Source: Daldinia sp. FL1419 (lineage: Eukaryota > Ascomycota > Sordariomycetes > Xylariales > Hypoxylaceae). Taken from it: a stretch of DNA of 64,000 bases. Shown here one piece after another: positions 1 to 11,011 of this stretch; position 1 is the stretch's first letter, and each line of letters opens with the position of its first letter. A program made the position numbers and the translations under genes. The notes below the pieces were generated by a model that was given only the letters and a program-made list of their open reading frames with translations, searched no databases and was not told where the DNA came from. Where the stretch lies: NCBI GenBank assembly GCA_025201765.1, contig MU623352.1:124001-188000 (forward strand), in the 5' to 3' direction.

Positions 1-1542
1 GTACCTCGACGCTGTGTGGCACTGTGCCGGAGCGCCCGGACCCGTGGGGGCCGTGGATGAAGCCTAGGTTGGGGAACCCGGGCGTTGCGGCCCCGAGGTA
101 CGTGTACGGGAACCCGTACTCGCCGTCTTGCTCCCAGAGCTTCGAGAGGTCCTTCCCGTGCGCCCAGATGCTGAAGGGGGGAACCATGTCCCGGTTTGCG
201 CCGGTGGCGCAGAATATCGCGTCGACTTCCCGGTGCACGCCGTCGGTCGTCTCGATGCCGGTTGCAGTGAACCGCTTTATCGGCGTCTGGATGTAGTCTA
301 CGTTGTCCTCCGTGATGGCCTCGAAGTAATTGGGCCCGGGAGTCAGGCGCCGGCAGTGAGGGGAGAAGTCGGGGATGATTCTATCGATGAGCTCGGGTTT
401 CCTGGCTACGCGCTTCCTCATGAGTTCTGCGAATTCCTCGCGGGACTTTTCGTTGAGCTCGGATCCCTTGAGCCAGCTTGAGAATCCCCGCCAGTATTTG
501 GATTCCAAGTCTTTTCTCCATTTTACGTATTCCTCAGGGTCTTTAAACGATTCTCGAAGCTCAGGTGATATCGGTATGGGCTCGATGGAAGTCTCATCGC
601 CAGCGAATGATGCGGTGACCCATGTCCTATTTCGGGCGTAATGGTCTAAGTGCTTAACGTGCTTCTGAATGTTGGCGGTAAGCTGTATACCGCTTGCACC
701 GTTGCCGATGGTTGCGACTCGTTTCCCCTTGGGATCGAAATTGGGATCCCAATTAGAGGCGTGTCGAAGAAGACCCTTGAAGTCGTTTATCCCAGGATAA
801 TCAGGCAACTTCCAGGCGTTGAAGCGGCCGATAGCAGTCAGCACGAAGTCAAACTCATCGCTGGACGTCTCTCCCGTGCTGAGATTATGCACCTTCACGT
901 TCCATACGGATTTCTTCTCATCCCATCTTAGCTCTTCGACCCTTTGGGAGAATCTCAAATACTGATACACGTCGTACTTCCGCGCTAGTCCTTGCCAGTA
1001 GTCCCTGATCTCGCGACCCTGCGCAAATTGCTCCGACCAGTTGATGTTTGGAGAAAAGCTGGTCTGGTAGACGTGTGCTGGGACATCACATCTGACTCCT
1101 GGATAGATATTCTCAAACCATGTGCCACCCTATAGCAAGTTAGTAGAAGTACATATATTTTCTACCGGACATTAGCATTGCTCACCACGTCGGCATTTTT
1201 CTCGAATATAGTTAACTTCAAGTTGGGGACTTTTGGAGGAAGCAATATGCCGGCTAGTACACCAGAAAGTCCTGCGCCAATGACGGCTACTCTTAATGGC
1301 CTCCAGTCGTCGATGTGCCGTTGTTCTAACTTGAGTGTCGGGGCAGGATAACTTCCAAATTTGGGCTCCTTGAGTAACGGCTCAATCTTCTCTTTTATAT
1401 CTTCAACTATAGGTACTTTGACACCATTGATGGGCTTATCCGAGCCATCTTTTTCTAACGAAGATAGTGCTAATCCATTCGTATTGGTAGCTTGCTCCAA
1501 GACTTCGGCAGTCATATTGGTGGTGATATAGCTCGACAGCAC
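1..1542 (-). CDS. FAD-dependent Baeyer-Villiger monooxygenase, C-terminus cut by window edge
   Basis: The product is a class B flavoprotein monooxygenase, expected to use NADPH and O2 to insert oxygen next to a ketone (Baeyer-Villiger) or to oxidise a heteroatom. Exon 1 is 1542-1186, the 56-base GT-AG intron is 1185-1130, and exon 2 runs from 1129 past base 1. About 495 residues are visible. The FAD Rossmann motif GAGLSG is near residues 89-94 and continues across the splice junction into DVGGTW, as in the family. The Baeyer-Villiger fingerprint FxGxxxHxxxWD reads FKGLLRHASNWD near residues 236-247, and a second nucleotide-binding motif, GNGASG, is near 261-266. The start at 1542 is the first ATG; a second in-frame ATG lies ten codons in. 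It is divergent from the FMN monooxygenase at 1995. The exact substrate cannot be read from sequence. Confidence 0.93.
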
Positions 1543-1994
1543 TTATACGGTAAAACTCGACAAAAATCTAAAATGTCTATTTATTCTGCTCGTAACCTGT
1601 TAGACTCGACGATTTATATCTACGGGACTGAAGTTATCTTGAAACGCGTTATCATCCGACTAGTTCCATGTCGCCAACCTACCACGTTCTTGGATAAGTG
1701 AAGCACGCAATAGCCCCCGCGTCTTTGCACCTCCGCGATAGGACGTCCGGGTAGCAGCCAACCTTGCGGCTAGAGCTCTAGGCTTGCTTTTTATTGTCAC
1801 ATCGATATTGGTCAAATGCCGGAATAGGAATTCCGACGTAAGAGGGGAGGTATTCGTAATTTACTAGGTTGGTCGAGTTCATTTATAAATGTGGTGGTTA
1901 TACATAATCTACCAATGGCGACCTTGTCTTTTTTCCGAACCTTTTATACAAAGACTATCCCCTTAGAATTTACTATAGCCAAGTATAACTGAAA
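1543..1994. promoter_or_regulatory. Divergent promoter between the two flavin monooxygenases
   Basis: This 452-base gap separates the start codons of the minus-strand Baeyer-Villiger enzyme and the plus-strand FMN monooxygenase. AT-rich TATA-like words sit near 1881-1889 (TTTATAAAT) and near 1943 (TTTTATACAAAG), both suitably placed for the plus gene. A CGG-N10-CCG palindrome lies at 1820-1835. Shared control of the two genes is inferred from this layout. Confidence 0.55.
1820..1835. promoter_or_regulatory. CGG-N10-CCG inverted repeat, candidate Zn2Cys6 operator
   Basis: The bases read CGG, ten bases, CCG, and the inner bases extend the dyad to CGGAAT-N4-ATTCCG. Inverted CGG triplets with fixed spacing are the usual target of fungal Zn(II)2Cys6 binuclear-cluster regulators; the Put3 type uses a ten-base spacing. 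It lies about 160 bases upstream of the plus gene and 280 bases upstream of the minus gene. Function is inferred from motif and position only. Confidence 0.45.
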
Positions 1995-3628
1995 ATGGCT
2001 TCTTCAGACGGTAAGAAGCAGATTCTACTAAATGCATTTGACATGTCAACCATTGGCCATCTTTCACCGGGCCAGTGGAAGGTGAGTGTTTACCATTCTA
2101 TACCGAGACCTATACGATAGCTAATTGTAAAGTAGAATCCTGTCGACAAGTCAGCTACTAAGCGCAATCTGGATTATTGGTTAGAGTTGGCAAAATTATT
2201 GGACCGAGGAGGATTCAATGCTCTGTTTCTCGCAGATACCTATGGAGGTTACGATACTTACGAAGGGAGCCTCGACAACTGTATTAGACGAGCTGCGCAA
2301 TGGCCCGTGACGGATCCAACAATCGTGAGTTTATTAGCATCGGGTCTGCTCATGTGTAAATGAATTAGAAGTTAAGTCTCGGATTATAGCCAATTGCGGC
2401 AATGGCTGCAGTAACGAAGAATCTCTCTTTCGCCATTACCGCTTCAACATCGTTTGAGCCCCCTTTTCTATTGGCAAAGCGATTTTCCACTCTAGACCAC
2501 TTCACCGGTGGCCGATTTGGTTGGAATATTGTTACCTCTTGGAAAAAGGCGGCCTTCAAAGCCATTGGCCTTGATACCCCTATTGATCACGACGAGAGGT
2601 ACCTTCAAGCTGATGAGTACTTGAAAGTACTATACAAGTATGCTATTGAAATCCAACTCCTAGCGATGCAATAAGACTTAAGCGTGTATAGGCTTTGGGA
2701 GGGATCATGGGCGGACGATGCAATCTCCCCCGATCCAGACAATGACACTTATGCCGACCCGGACAAGATCCGTACGATTAATCATAAGGGAAAGTACTTC
2801 ACTCTAAACACAAAGCATATCGTCGACCCGTCTCCGCAGAGAACTCCGTTTCTATTCCAGGCTGGAACTTCTCCCGCCGGTTCCGAGTTTGCGGCGACGC
2901 ACGCAGAAGCTATCTTTGTATCTTCTCACTCTGCTTCCATCCTCCGGCCCAAGATTGCCAAGATCAGGGAGCTAGCTGCTTCAAAAGGTCGAGATCCGCG
3001 CTCGCTAAAGTTCTTTGCGACGTATACTCCCATTGTGGCGCGCACCGACGAGGAGGCTCAGGCGAAGCACGACGAGTTACTCAAATACGGCTCGGTCATC
3101 GGTGGCCTTGTCTTGGTCAGTGGCTGGACTGGAATCGACTTATCTAAGATTCCCCTAGACCAAGAGATTACTGCGGCAGACTCGCTAGAGGCTCATAAAG
3201 TACGTAGCTTGTTAGATGCATTCACCACTACGAGCAGGGACATCCCGAAGTGGACTCCTCGCGTGATCGCCCAAAAAGCATCCATAGGCGGTCTTGGCCC
3301 CGTAGGTATCGGGTCACCTCAAACCGTAGCAGACGACCTTGAGCGTTGGATAGAAGAAGGGGACTTGGACGGGTTTAATATCGGCTATGTTACTACTCCT
3401 GGATCGTTCGAGGATGTCGTCGAGCTTTTGATTCCAGAGTTGCGACGCCGTGGGATTTACCCTGATCCCCTGCCGGAAGGGGAGACACTGACCGCTCGGG
3501 AGAGGATTTACGGAAAGGGACAAAAGGGATTAAGGGATGATCATGTTGGGTCGAAGTATAAGTATGATAGGTATCAGGAGGAACCTCCACATCAAGAGGC
3601 AGCACCCTCTAAAGACGGAGATAACTAA
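1995..3628 (+). CDS. FMN-dependent monooxygenase, NtaA/SnaA/DszA luciferase-like family (copy 1)
   Basis: The product is a 486-residue luciferase-like (class C) monooxygenase that would need FMNH2 from a separate reductase. Exons are 1995-2081, 2136-2324, 2390-2637 and 2692-3628; introns are 54, 65 and 54 bases with GT-AG ends. Splicing removes the apparent stop after residue 90 of the 2402 frame and restores the family motif HDERYLQADEYLKVLYKLWE near residue 158. Other family segments include LDHFTGGRFGWN in the flavin-binding half, the QAGTSPAGSEFAA loop and DGFNIGY near the C-terminus. Members act on nitrilotriacetate, pristinamycin precursors, dibenzothiophene sulfone or alkanesulfonates, so the substrate here is unknown. 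No signal peptide or membrane segment is seen, so a cytosolic enzyme is expected. The tail ends in a charged, His/Glu-rich stretch. Neighbours suggest an oxidative pathway with the divergent Baeyer-Villiger enzyme. Confidence 0.94.
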
Positions 3629-4228
3629 GTATATTCACTGAAGTTCCTAAACATAAACATAGCTTTTATTGTAAGTGGATAGTCTTTCCAACTAGGTAGT
3701 TATCATCATGTACCTAGTAGCGTAGCGTACTCAACTATACTGTGCTTCAGTTAGGAAGCGATCTCCACCGGTGAAAGCGAAAAGTGAAAAATTCGCCCCA
3801 AGTCCTCCCACCCGGTGTGCGACTCTACCATCCCGATCTATACGACTAGCACAAGCTTGATAGGCCATTGTAAGCCTTTCCCCGCCTCGCTTTAACGCTT
3901 CCATCACCGGCGCACAATGAGCGTCGTACGTAACCGTACATAGTATATTGGATAACCCCGCCCAAGCTGTATTGCGTGATCGAAGCCGTCGTGTTGCGTC
4001 ATCACACCCAAGCATTTCGGAACGCTACAGCCCATGCGAATTGGAGCGCACACCCGGAACTGATGTGATATCGCGTCGTAGCTAGCGCTGAGCCACGCCG
4101 CCGGCCCTCGGAGACGGATCGGCTGTATGTTGATATAGTTAAGGGTGTCTTTTCGGAGCATATCGTTAGTTGAATCGATCCTCACGAGTCAAATTACTAA
4201 GAGAAGAAAGATTAAATAAATAGACAGG
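3629..4228. other. Intergenic spacer between the tandem FMN monooxygenases
   Basis: This 600-base spacer contains only overlapping short frames with no recognisable protein motif and no splice signals that would join them. It presumably holds the terminator of the upstream gene and the promoter of the downstream one. The CGG-N10-CCG spacing of the upstream divergent promoter was not found here. Confidence 0.5.
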
Positions 4229-6059
4229 ATGAGCAGCGACGCAAAGCCGAAGAAGAGCCTCGTGCTCAATGCCTTTGTGATGATGGGTGGGTTCGATTAG
4301 CTATGAAACGACGTTCGCCGGCTAACAACCAATATCTAGCCAGTGGGCATCAATCGCCTGGCTTATGGAGGCATCCGGACGATGAGTCGTGGCGGTTCAA
4401 TGAAGTGTCTCACTGGGTCGAGTTAGCGAAGCTTCTTGAAAAGGGGAAGTTTCATGGTATCTTCATTGCCGACGTCCTTGGTACGACTAATATCTCAACA
4501 AGATGTGAATTAGGCTTGGTTACTGATTCCCGTTATAGGAGGATACGATGTCTATAAGGATTCCCTGGATCCAGCAAAGATCTCGGGGGCTCAATGGCCA
4601 ACTAACGAACCGCTCTCTGTCATTGCTGCCATGGCGGCGGCAACCGAGAGCATCGGATTCGGTGTCACCGCCTCGACTACATACGAGCAGCCATACCATT
4701 TCGCAAGGCGTTTGTCCACAGTTGATCATTTGTCTAAGGGAAGGTGTGTTTAAAGCTCTTTGATTATATTACTGTATCGATCCTAATTGAATCTAGGTTA
4801 GGTTGGAATGTGAGTTTGGTCTCCCCTGAGACTATGTGTGCATCTGGACCTTGAGCTAAATAGGGGCTTAGGTTGTAACAAGCTATCTTGACTCGGCGGC
4901 GAAGAACTTGGGCTTTACAGAGCAACCCAAGGCAAGTCTACACGTCCCCCACGAGAACAAATCCTGTCTAATAAGATTTATGATAGCATGACGAGCGCTA
5001 CGTACAAGCCGAAGAATACCTCAAAGTTATCTACAAGCTGCTGGAGTCATCGTGGAGAGACGATGCCGTTAAATTAGATAGGGAGGCGGGCATCTACACT
5101 CAACCAGATCTAGTCCGACCTATCAATCACAAAGGCAAGTTCTTCACAGTACCCGGCCCACACATCTGCCAGCCAAGCCCACAAAGGACACCACTGCTTC
5201 TTCAAGCCGGTACATCTCGTGCCGGAAAGCAGTTCGCTGCCCAACACGCCGAGGCCATCTTCGTATCAGCTCATGCCCCGGAAGTGTGTGCAAAGAATAT
5301 CGCGGAAGTAAGAGAGCTTGCTAAGACTCAATATGGTCGGGACCCAACGAATATCAAGGTCTTAGCACTAGTGACGCCTATCTTAGGACGAACAGAAGAG
5401 GAGGCTCGGGCAAAACTGGCTGACTACCGAAAATACGCCTCACATGAAGGAGCTCTTGCTCTCTTTGGTGGTTGGACAGGTATCGATCTTAACAAATACG
5501 GGGATGAAGAGGAGCTAAGACACGTCGAGAGCAATGCTGTGCGGTAGGTATATTGAAATATCTCCTTTCTGCCCTCGTATTAACCTAGATGTTCTAGATC
5601 TACCGTGGAAGGCTTCGCTAGATTCTCACCGAAGACAGCAAAATGGACTAAGCATACAATAGCAGAACACGTTGCCATCGGCGGGAACGGACCTATCTTC
5701 GTTGGGACACCGTCACAGGTAGCAGATGGGCTCGAGACCTGGGTCAAGGAAGCTGATGTTGACGGCTTCAACTTCGTGAGTAGCCCCTGATCTATGACAA
5801 TAACTGTAGTCGTTACTCATAATGTAAATTTTAGGCCTATGCACTCTTCCCCCAATCCTTCAAAGATATCATTGAGCTTCTGATCCCCGAGCTGCAGAGC
5901 CGAGGCTTATTCTGGAACGACTATGCAGTACCAGGTGGAACGTATAGGGAGAACTTCTATCAGAAGCCTGGCCAGAGTGGCCCTCTAGATGAGCATGTTG
6001 CTTCTACATACAGATGGAAGGCTGGCGTTCCGTCAGAGCAGCATGTGATTCAAGATTGA
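4229..6059 (+). CDS. FMN-dependent monooxygenase, NtaA/SnaA/DszA luciferase-like family (copy 2)
   Basis: A 478-residue relative of the upstream FMN monooxygenase with eight exons: 4229-4286, 4340-4480, 4539-4743, 4797-4809, 4872-4931, 4987-5543, 5598-5775 and 5835-6059. The frame closes exactly (1437 bases including the stop). Family motifs include FIADVLGGYDVYKDSLDP, LSKGRLGWN, HDERYVQAEEYLKVIYKLLE, QAGTSRAGKQFAAQHAEAIF and VDGFNFAYALFP. Exon 4 is only 13 bases long. The intron at 4932-4986 begins with GC instead of GT (AAG|GCAAGT), and no GT alternative keeps the frame. None of its introns coincides with those of copy 1, so the two are old paralogues rather than a recent tandem duplication. 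It needs a separate FMN reductase, which is not in the window. The substrate is unknown. Confidence 0.92.
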
Positions 6060-6577
6060 GCCGCTGGCGCTCCTAGGCAGTAATCATATGCTGACAATGC
6101 TGAAAGGACGAGGCTGTGCAAACCGGAATTGTCGTCTCATTATGGGGAAACGAAAAGGCAAGGTTGTATACACCTTCTATTGGAGTATTCACATGTTAGC
6201 TAGCTAGGTGGTATGGGGTCTAATACCCATGCTGAAATCAAATTCTGTTACCAGCTCCGCCCAATGCTGCCCCTGTTATACTTAATATCATAAGATCCGA
6301 GGAACTAACTAGCTGTAAGACAGGAGTCCGTGAGGCCTCATCCAAGTCCTACGATAGGTAATGTTGGCGCCAAAGACCACTCTTATGCATCCCAGCGTTT
6401 CGAGCCGTAGACCAGTCCCAGGTAATCCCCATAACCGTGCCACCTTGAAATCTACTAGAAGCACACTCGAAGGAAGAGTAATACTGGGTTTGAGACCATA
6501 AGAAAACAGTATGACATGACCTACCAGCCCCCAAACGACAACGCATCAACGCGCCGCAGAACCTCACAATACACAAA

Positions 6578-6598
6578 CCCCCCCCCCCCCAAAAAAAA
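6578..6598. repeat. C13-A8 homopolymer block
   Basis: Thirteen C are followed directly by eight A. This is a simple low-complexity block downstream of the second FMN monooxygenase; run lengths in such tracts are often unreliable in assemblies. Confidence 0.8.
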
Positions 6599-7356
6599 CC
6601 TTACTACCAACCTTCCATTCCCGTTTCCTCGCCCTTCATAACCGCATCTAGTCCTCACAATGACGCCTTCGTGTGAAGGATCGCAATGGCGTCCCTCGAG
6701 ACGGCGCTCGCGTGGCACAGGTGGGCTCTTAGGATTTCGAATCTTCATTCCTACGCCCAGCCCGCCCGTCCTCGCATAACCCACACGGTTCCTCCTCGAA
6801 ACGAATCCCGTAGCTCCCGCTTCGCTCTTCCCCTTAACTAAAACCTCGAAATCTTACAAAGCTCGTAAGGCTGGGTGCCTAAGGTAGGTCAGGCATGCAT
6901 TATCTATCCAGCTGGCCCACCCGCGCTGTTGGATCGTCGTCGTGACATGTACATACCCGTACCCGTACCCAAACCCTGCCCTGTCCTGCCTTTCTGCTCA
7001 GCGCGTCCCGATCCGGAATGCCTACCTCTTCCCGAATAGGCAGGAATGCGCAGAGATCGCCCGGCTCAGCCGAGCTGAGTCGCCGGAGCTCTGCCGGAGA
7101 TAGGCTGCTGGTCTGATCTGATGATGTGATGGCATGTAGTGTATGTATGCGCCTGTATGCCTTTTGCTCGTGGGGTGCGTGCGTGCGTGCGTGCGGGAAA
7201 AAGACCCCCATTCATCCCTCCACCCGATCGTCGTTACAGCCTCGGTGTTGGGTGATAGGATAGGATGGGATGGGATGGATGAAGGGATAGAGAGACGGTA
7301 TCATACATCACAGACATACATGTCTACATACGTACTCGTCGGGCGAAGCCTCCACA

Positions 7357-7396
7357 CGAAACGACGCGCTGCGTTGCGTTGCGTTGCGTCGTTTCG
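7357..7396. repeat. Perfect 11-bp inverted repeat with GCGTT-repeat loop
   Basis: The arms CGAAACGACGC (7357-7367) and GCGTCGTTTCG (7386-7396) are exact reverse complements. They flank an 18-base loop made of GCGTT units, so the transcript or single strand could form an 11-bp hairpin. No gene is adjacent. Confidence 0.75.
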
Positions 7397-7842
7397 CATT
7401 GTGACGTGCAGCTATCAGATCATCCATCTGCCTTTCCTTACCTCCCATAGCAACCGAATCTACAAAAGCAACAAAAAATCAAGCTTTTGCTGAGCCTCTC
7501 GTCGCGGGACAAGAAAGAAAACTGGCCATTGGCAGGGCAATACCGCGTCGCATTGTCGGCTGGAGTCCTCCCCGAGCCACTCACGAGTCCCGCGTCGTGT
7601 TATTCGCGCACGAGAGCTCGACGATCAGCTAGGCTCTGCAGAACGCAATGACAGTGTACGTATTAAAACATGTCGATCTATTTGTTTACATTTAGGACTC
7701 TCTGCCAATCTCGTCAGTCGGTATGTATCTACCCACATCGCCTCGGGTTGAGCGTCGCCGAACCGGTATAGATGTAATAGTATCTTACCAACTTGCCCTC
7801 CCAACGCCGGGCTGGCTGGCGTGCATACATACATACCTACAT

Positions 7843-7866
7843 ACAGACGTACAGACGTACAGACGT
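7843..7866. repeat. Tandem octamer ACAGACGT x3
   Basis: Three exact ACAGACGT units follow a run of CATA repeats. This is a short microsatellite-like tract with no associated gene. Confidence 0.8.
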
Positions 7867-10800
7867 ACGTACCATCCAAACAGGACCGTTCAAAGTACCG
7901 TCACATCGTGCGCCATGCACGCGGTGTTTCATAGATATTAATCTGACATTACTAGTATTAAGCCGCGAAAAGCTTGGCCCTCATGTTTTCGCGCGCCCAG
8001 GTTTTTCGTCTTTCTGTTTCTCTGGGCCGCGCCCGCGCGCCGCACCGTCCCTCGTCCCCTCCACACCTCCCCCCCCTTCTTCTAAATCTGCCGCGGACCC
8101 GTCGTCGAATGGGAACGCTGACGACCCGCCCGCTGGCTAACTTGCTCCGACCTAGGTAAGGTAGCTAGGCTTAGGTACCTGGGTAGCTAGCCAGCAGGGA
8201 AAAGAAGGGAAGAAGAGAAAGAAACTAACGACCTGCGCGCATGGAACGAGCGAAAGATGCAGTCAGCGTCGTAGCGCAGCTGCTCTGCGCATCTGGGACG
8301 CTGCGTGGGTTCTTCTTGGTTTCCTGCTACGTTCGTACGTTGTGCGTATGTGGGTATATATCTAATGTATAATACGTATGCATTGCCTATAACTTGCTCT
8401 GCACATATGTGCATACCTAGATACATACAAGAGACAGGTAGATACAGTACCTACCCTAGTATATCCTATAGGGGGTTGTATAGGGGTATACCGTATATAA
8501 GGACTTAGTATGTAGGTAGGTAAGTAAGGAAAAAAAAAAGAAAAAGAAGAAAGGAAAAAAAAGGGGAAAGAGGAGGCAGGCCGCTTATACGGCCGCGTCG
8601 GGTCCAGCCCGGGCGGAGGACGGCCGGCCAACCACGGCGAAGAATTCCCACGCTGGGTAACGGTAGGAGAGGAGAAAAGAAAAATCGAGAGGCGCCCACC
8701 TAACATAACCAGAAGACTAAGAAACCCCCCGGCTAAGCCGGGACACGAGACGCGATTCTTTTTCGAGCCTTCTTTCGTTTTCTCGGTGAGAGCTGTGGTC
8801 TTGAGACGCTCCCGTGGAAAAAAAGCGTGGGTAGCTAAAAGGGTGCTCTCCACTTCGCCGCATCGCATGTGCGTCAAGGAGGGAAAAAAGAGAAAGAAGA
8901 GGAAATACTACGTCGACTTGGCTTGGTCTTGGGATGTGGGTATAGATTGCATCTCGCGGCTGGTACAAGACAAGACAAGGCATGACAAGACAAGACCACA
9001 CATACCCACACTACACATAGTACATAGCACATACATGTAAATCTAGATAACTAGGCTAAGATCGCGCGCGAGATTTGGTCAAACCCTCGCCGGCGAGTCG
9101 TATCCGTTCCGTCCTCTCTACGCTACTTCTCTGCCTGATTAGAGGCAGAAGACGCGGTTGGTGAGAAAGCAAGTCAGCACATACACATACACAGGACACC
9201 TTCGCTCCCCGAAGGGGGTCTAGATCAGCGACTGCCGTCCGTATCCCCAATTCCAATCCCAATCTCCTGAGCAGCGTTGTCCTCATCTCACTACTGCGAG
9301 TCATCATGCATTGGATATTATATATGACACTACTACGGCAGCGGCGGCGGCGGCGGGAGCGGTTATGCTATATTATTGGGAGGTGGCAGACGTGAAATAA
9401 ACAAACAACAATAACATTAACAGACCACCGCCTGATATCTGCATATACGTACATACGTAGGTAGGTAAGTACCTAGGTGGGCAAGCAAGATATGTAGGTA
9501 TTCCCAGACAGGTAGGTTCAAACATAGGTAGGTAGGTAGTCAAAAGAGTAGTAGTAGTAGCAGCAGCAGCAGCAGCAAAAGGATTCGCACGATTCGGAAT
9601 ATCCCCCAAAACCGCGATGGTATGTGCACGGGTAGTTTTCCCCTCCACCTCCCCTCCTCGTCCCCATTCTACTTACCTACCTACCCACCTACCCACCTAC
9701 CCCCTCCGTTTTGGGGGTGGGTTCTTCTCCCACCACGCAAGTATGTAGTTCCTCCAAACCTCTACGTATCTGCTCATCCGTTCGACGAGTCAAAGCCGGA
9801 ATCCAAGTCAGTCAGTCGATCCCCAGATACGGTAGCACTGCCGGGTCGTGGGTATTCCGGCGACTACCTACCCTACACCTACCCTAGAACCCTCCCCATC
9901 TCGGTGCAGATGCGATGGGTGATGGTGGGGAAGGTGGGCGGGATCAACCAGCACAACCCATCGGCACCCGTAGTGCCGTACTCTCTATGCCTCTTTCAGG
10001 TTCGAGTCGAAACATCCCATCTTGGATCCGAAAGAGGTTAAATGTCTGCCTGGGGGTAGCCGTGAAGAAACGACGGAAGAGCCCCGGGCTTGGACTCGTA
10101 GTATCCCCCCCCGGTCTGCCTGGTCTACCTGCTTTGCTTTTGGATATTCTATCAAATCGACGTTAGCTTATTAGTCTCTTGATATAGACCACACTTGTCT
10201 CTCTGTCTTTGACGTGCTAGTAAGCAAAGCAGGTTAGGTAGGTTTAAGGAGGTAGGTAGCCATGACCATCTATCTCATGACTCCCACGACTCCCATGACT
10301 CTTTGACTTTAAGAACTTACGAGTTTCGCGATCGACAACGGGATCTACCCTATCCTAGTTCCTATCCTCTCCATCTTTTTTTCTCTCTCTTCGCCTCTTT
10401 ACCCTTTTCTCTCTCTCTCCCCCTCCCTCTGTTCCAGGGTTCAAAGTCCCCTACCTAGATCCATACCTGGGCTGGAGGGCTCCAGTCCCATACTCCACGT
10501 GAGCTAAGAATCGACCGACAACTGCGTCATGGACGATACCACTCTGTTTCCAGGGTACTTCCCGGCTTTCGTCAATATCTCATTACATACCACGCACGCA
10601 CGCACGGGCTAATAATAGCAGCAGTAGTAGGTATGCAGCGTCGAGACAAAAAAAAGCAAAACCACCCCAATCGAGAAGAATATCGCCCGAACGAGGTCCC
10701 GTCTCAGCTATCGTCAGCAGTAATATTGTCCGATCTGATCTGATTCTGCGTCTCTGCTGCGTTTCTATTCTCGGGACGGAAATTGCGTAGCGGCGTCGTC

Positions 10801-10910
10801 AGCCGTTGCATGACCGTTTTGAGCGAAGGGAAAATGGCAATAATACAATCCAATCCCGGACGGGACAAGGCCAAAAAAGAAAAAAAAAGAATAAAGAAAA
10901 AACAAGGCAG

Positions 10911-10948
10911 CCCCCCCCCCCCCCCCCCCCGCCCCCCCCCCCCCCCCC

Positions 10949-11001
<53 letters not shown>
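10911..11001. repeat. Poly-C then poly-G block abutting an assembly gap
   Basis: About 39 C, broken by one G at 10931, run directly into 51 G and then into unknown bases. Such a block is more likely an assembly artefact at contig ends than real sequence. Confidence 0.85.
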
Positions 11002-11011
11002 NNNNNNNNNN
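11002..11011. other. Assembly gap (ten N)
   Basis: Ten undetermined bases lie between a poly-G tract and sequence resembling the left flank. The true size is unknown. Frames crossing this point are meaningless. Confidence 0.98.

Noticed and set aside
10003..10016. GGTTCGAGTCG resembling a tRNA B box
   Set aside because: The terminal CC is missing and no A box or acceptor stem can be paired around it.
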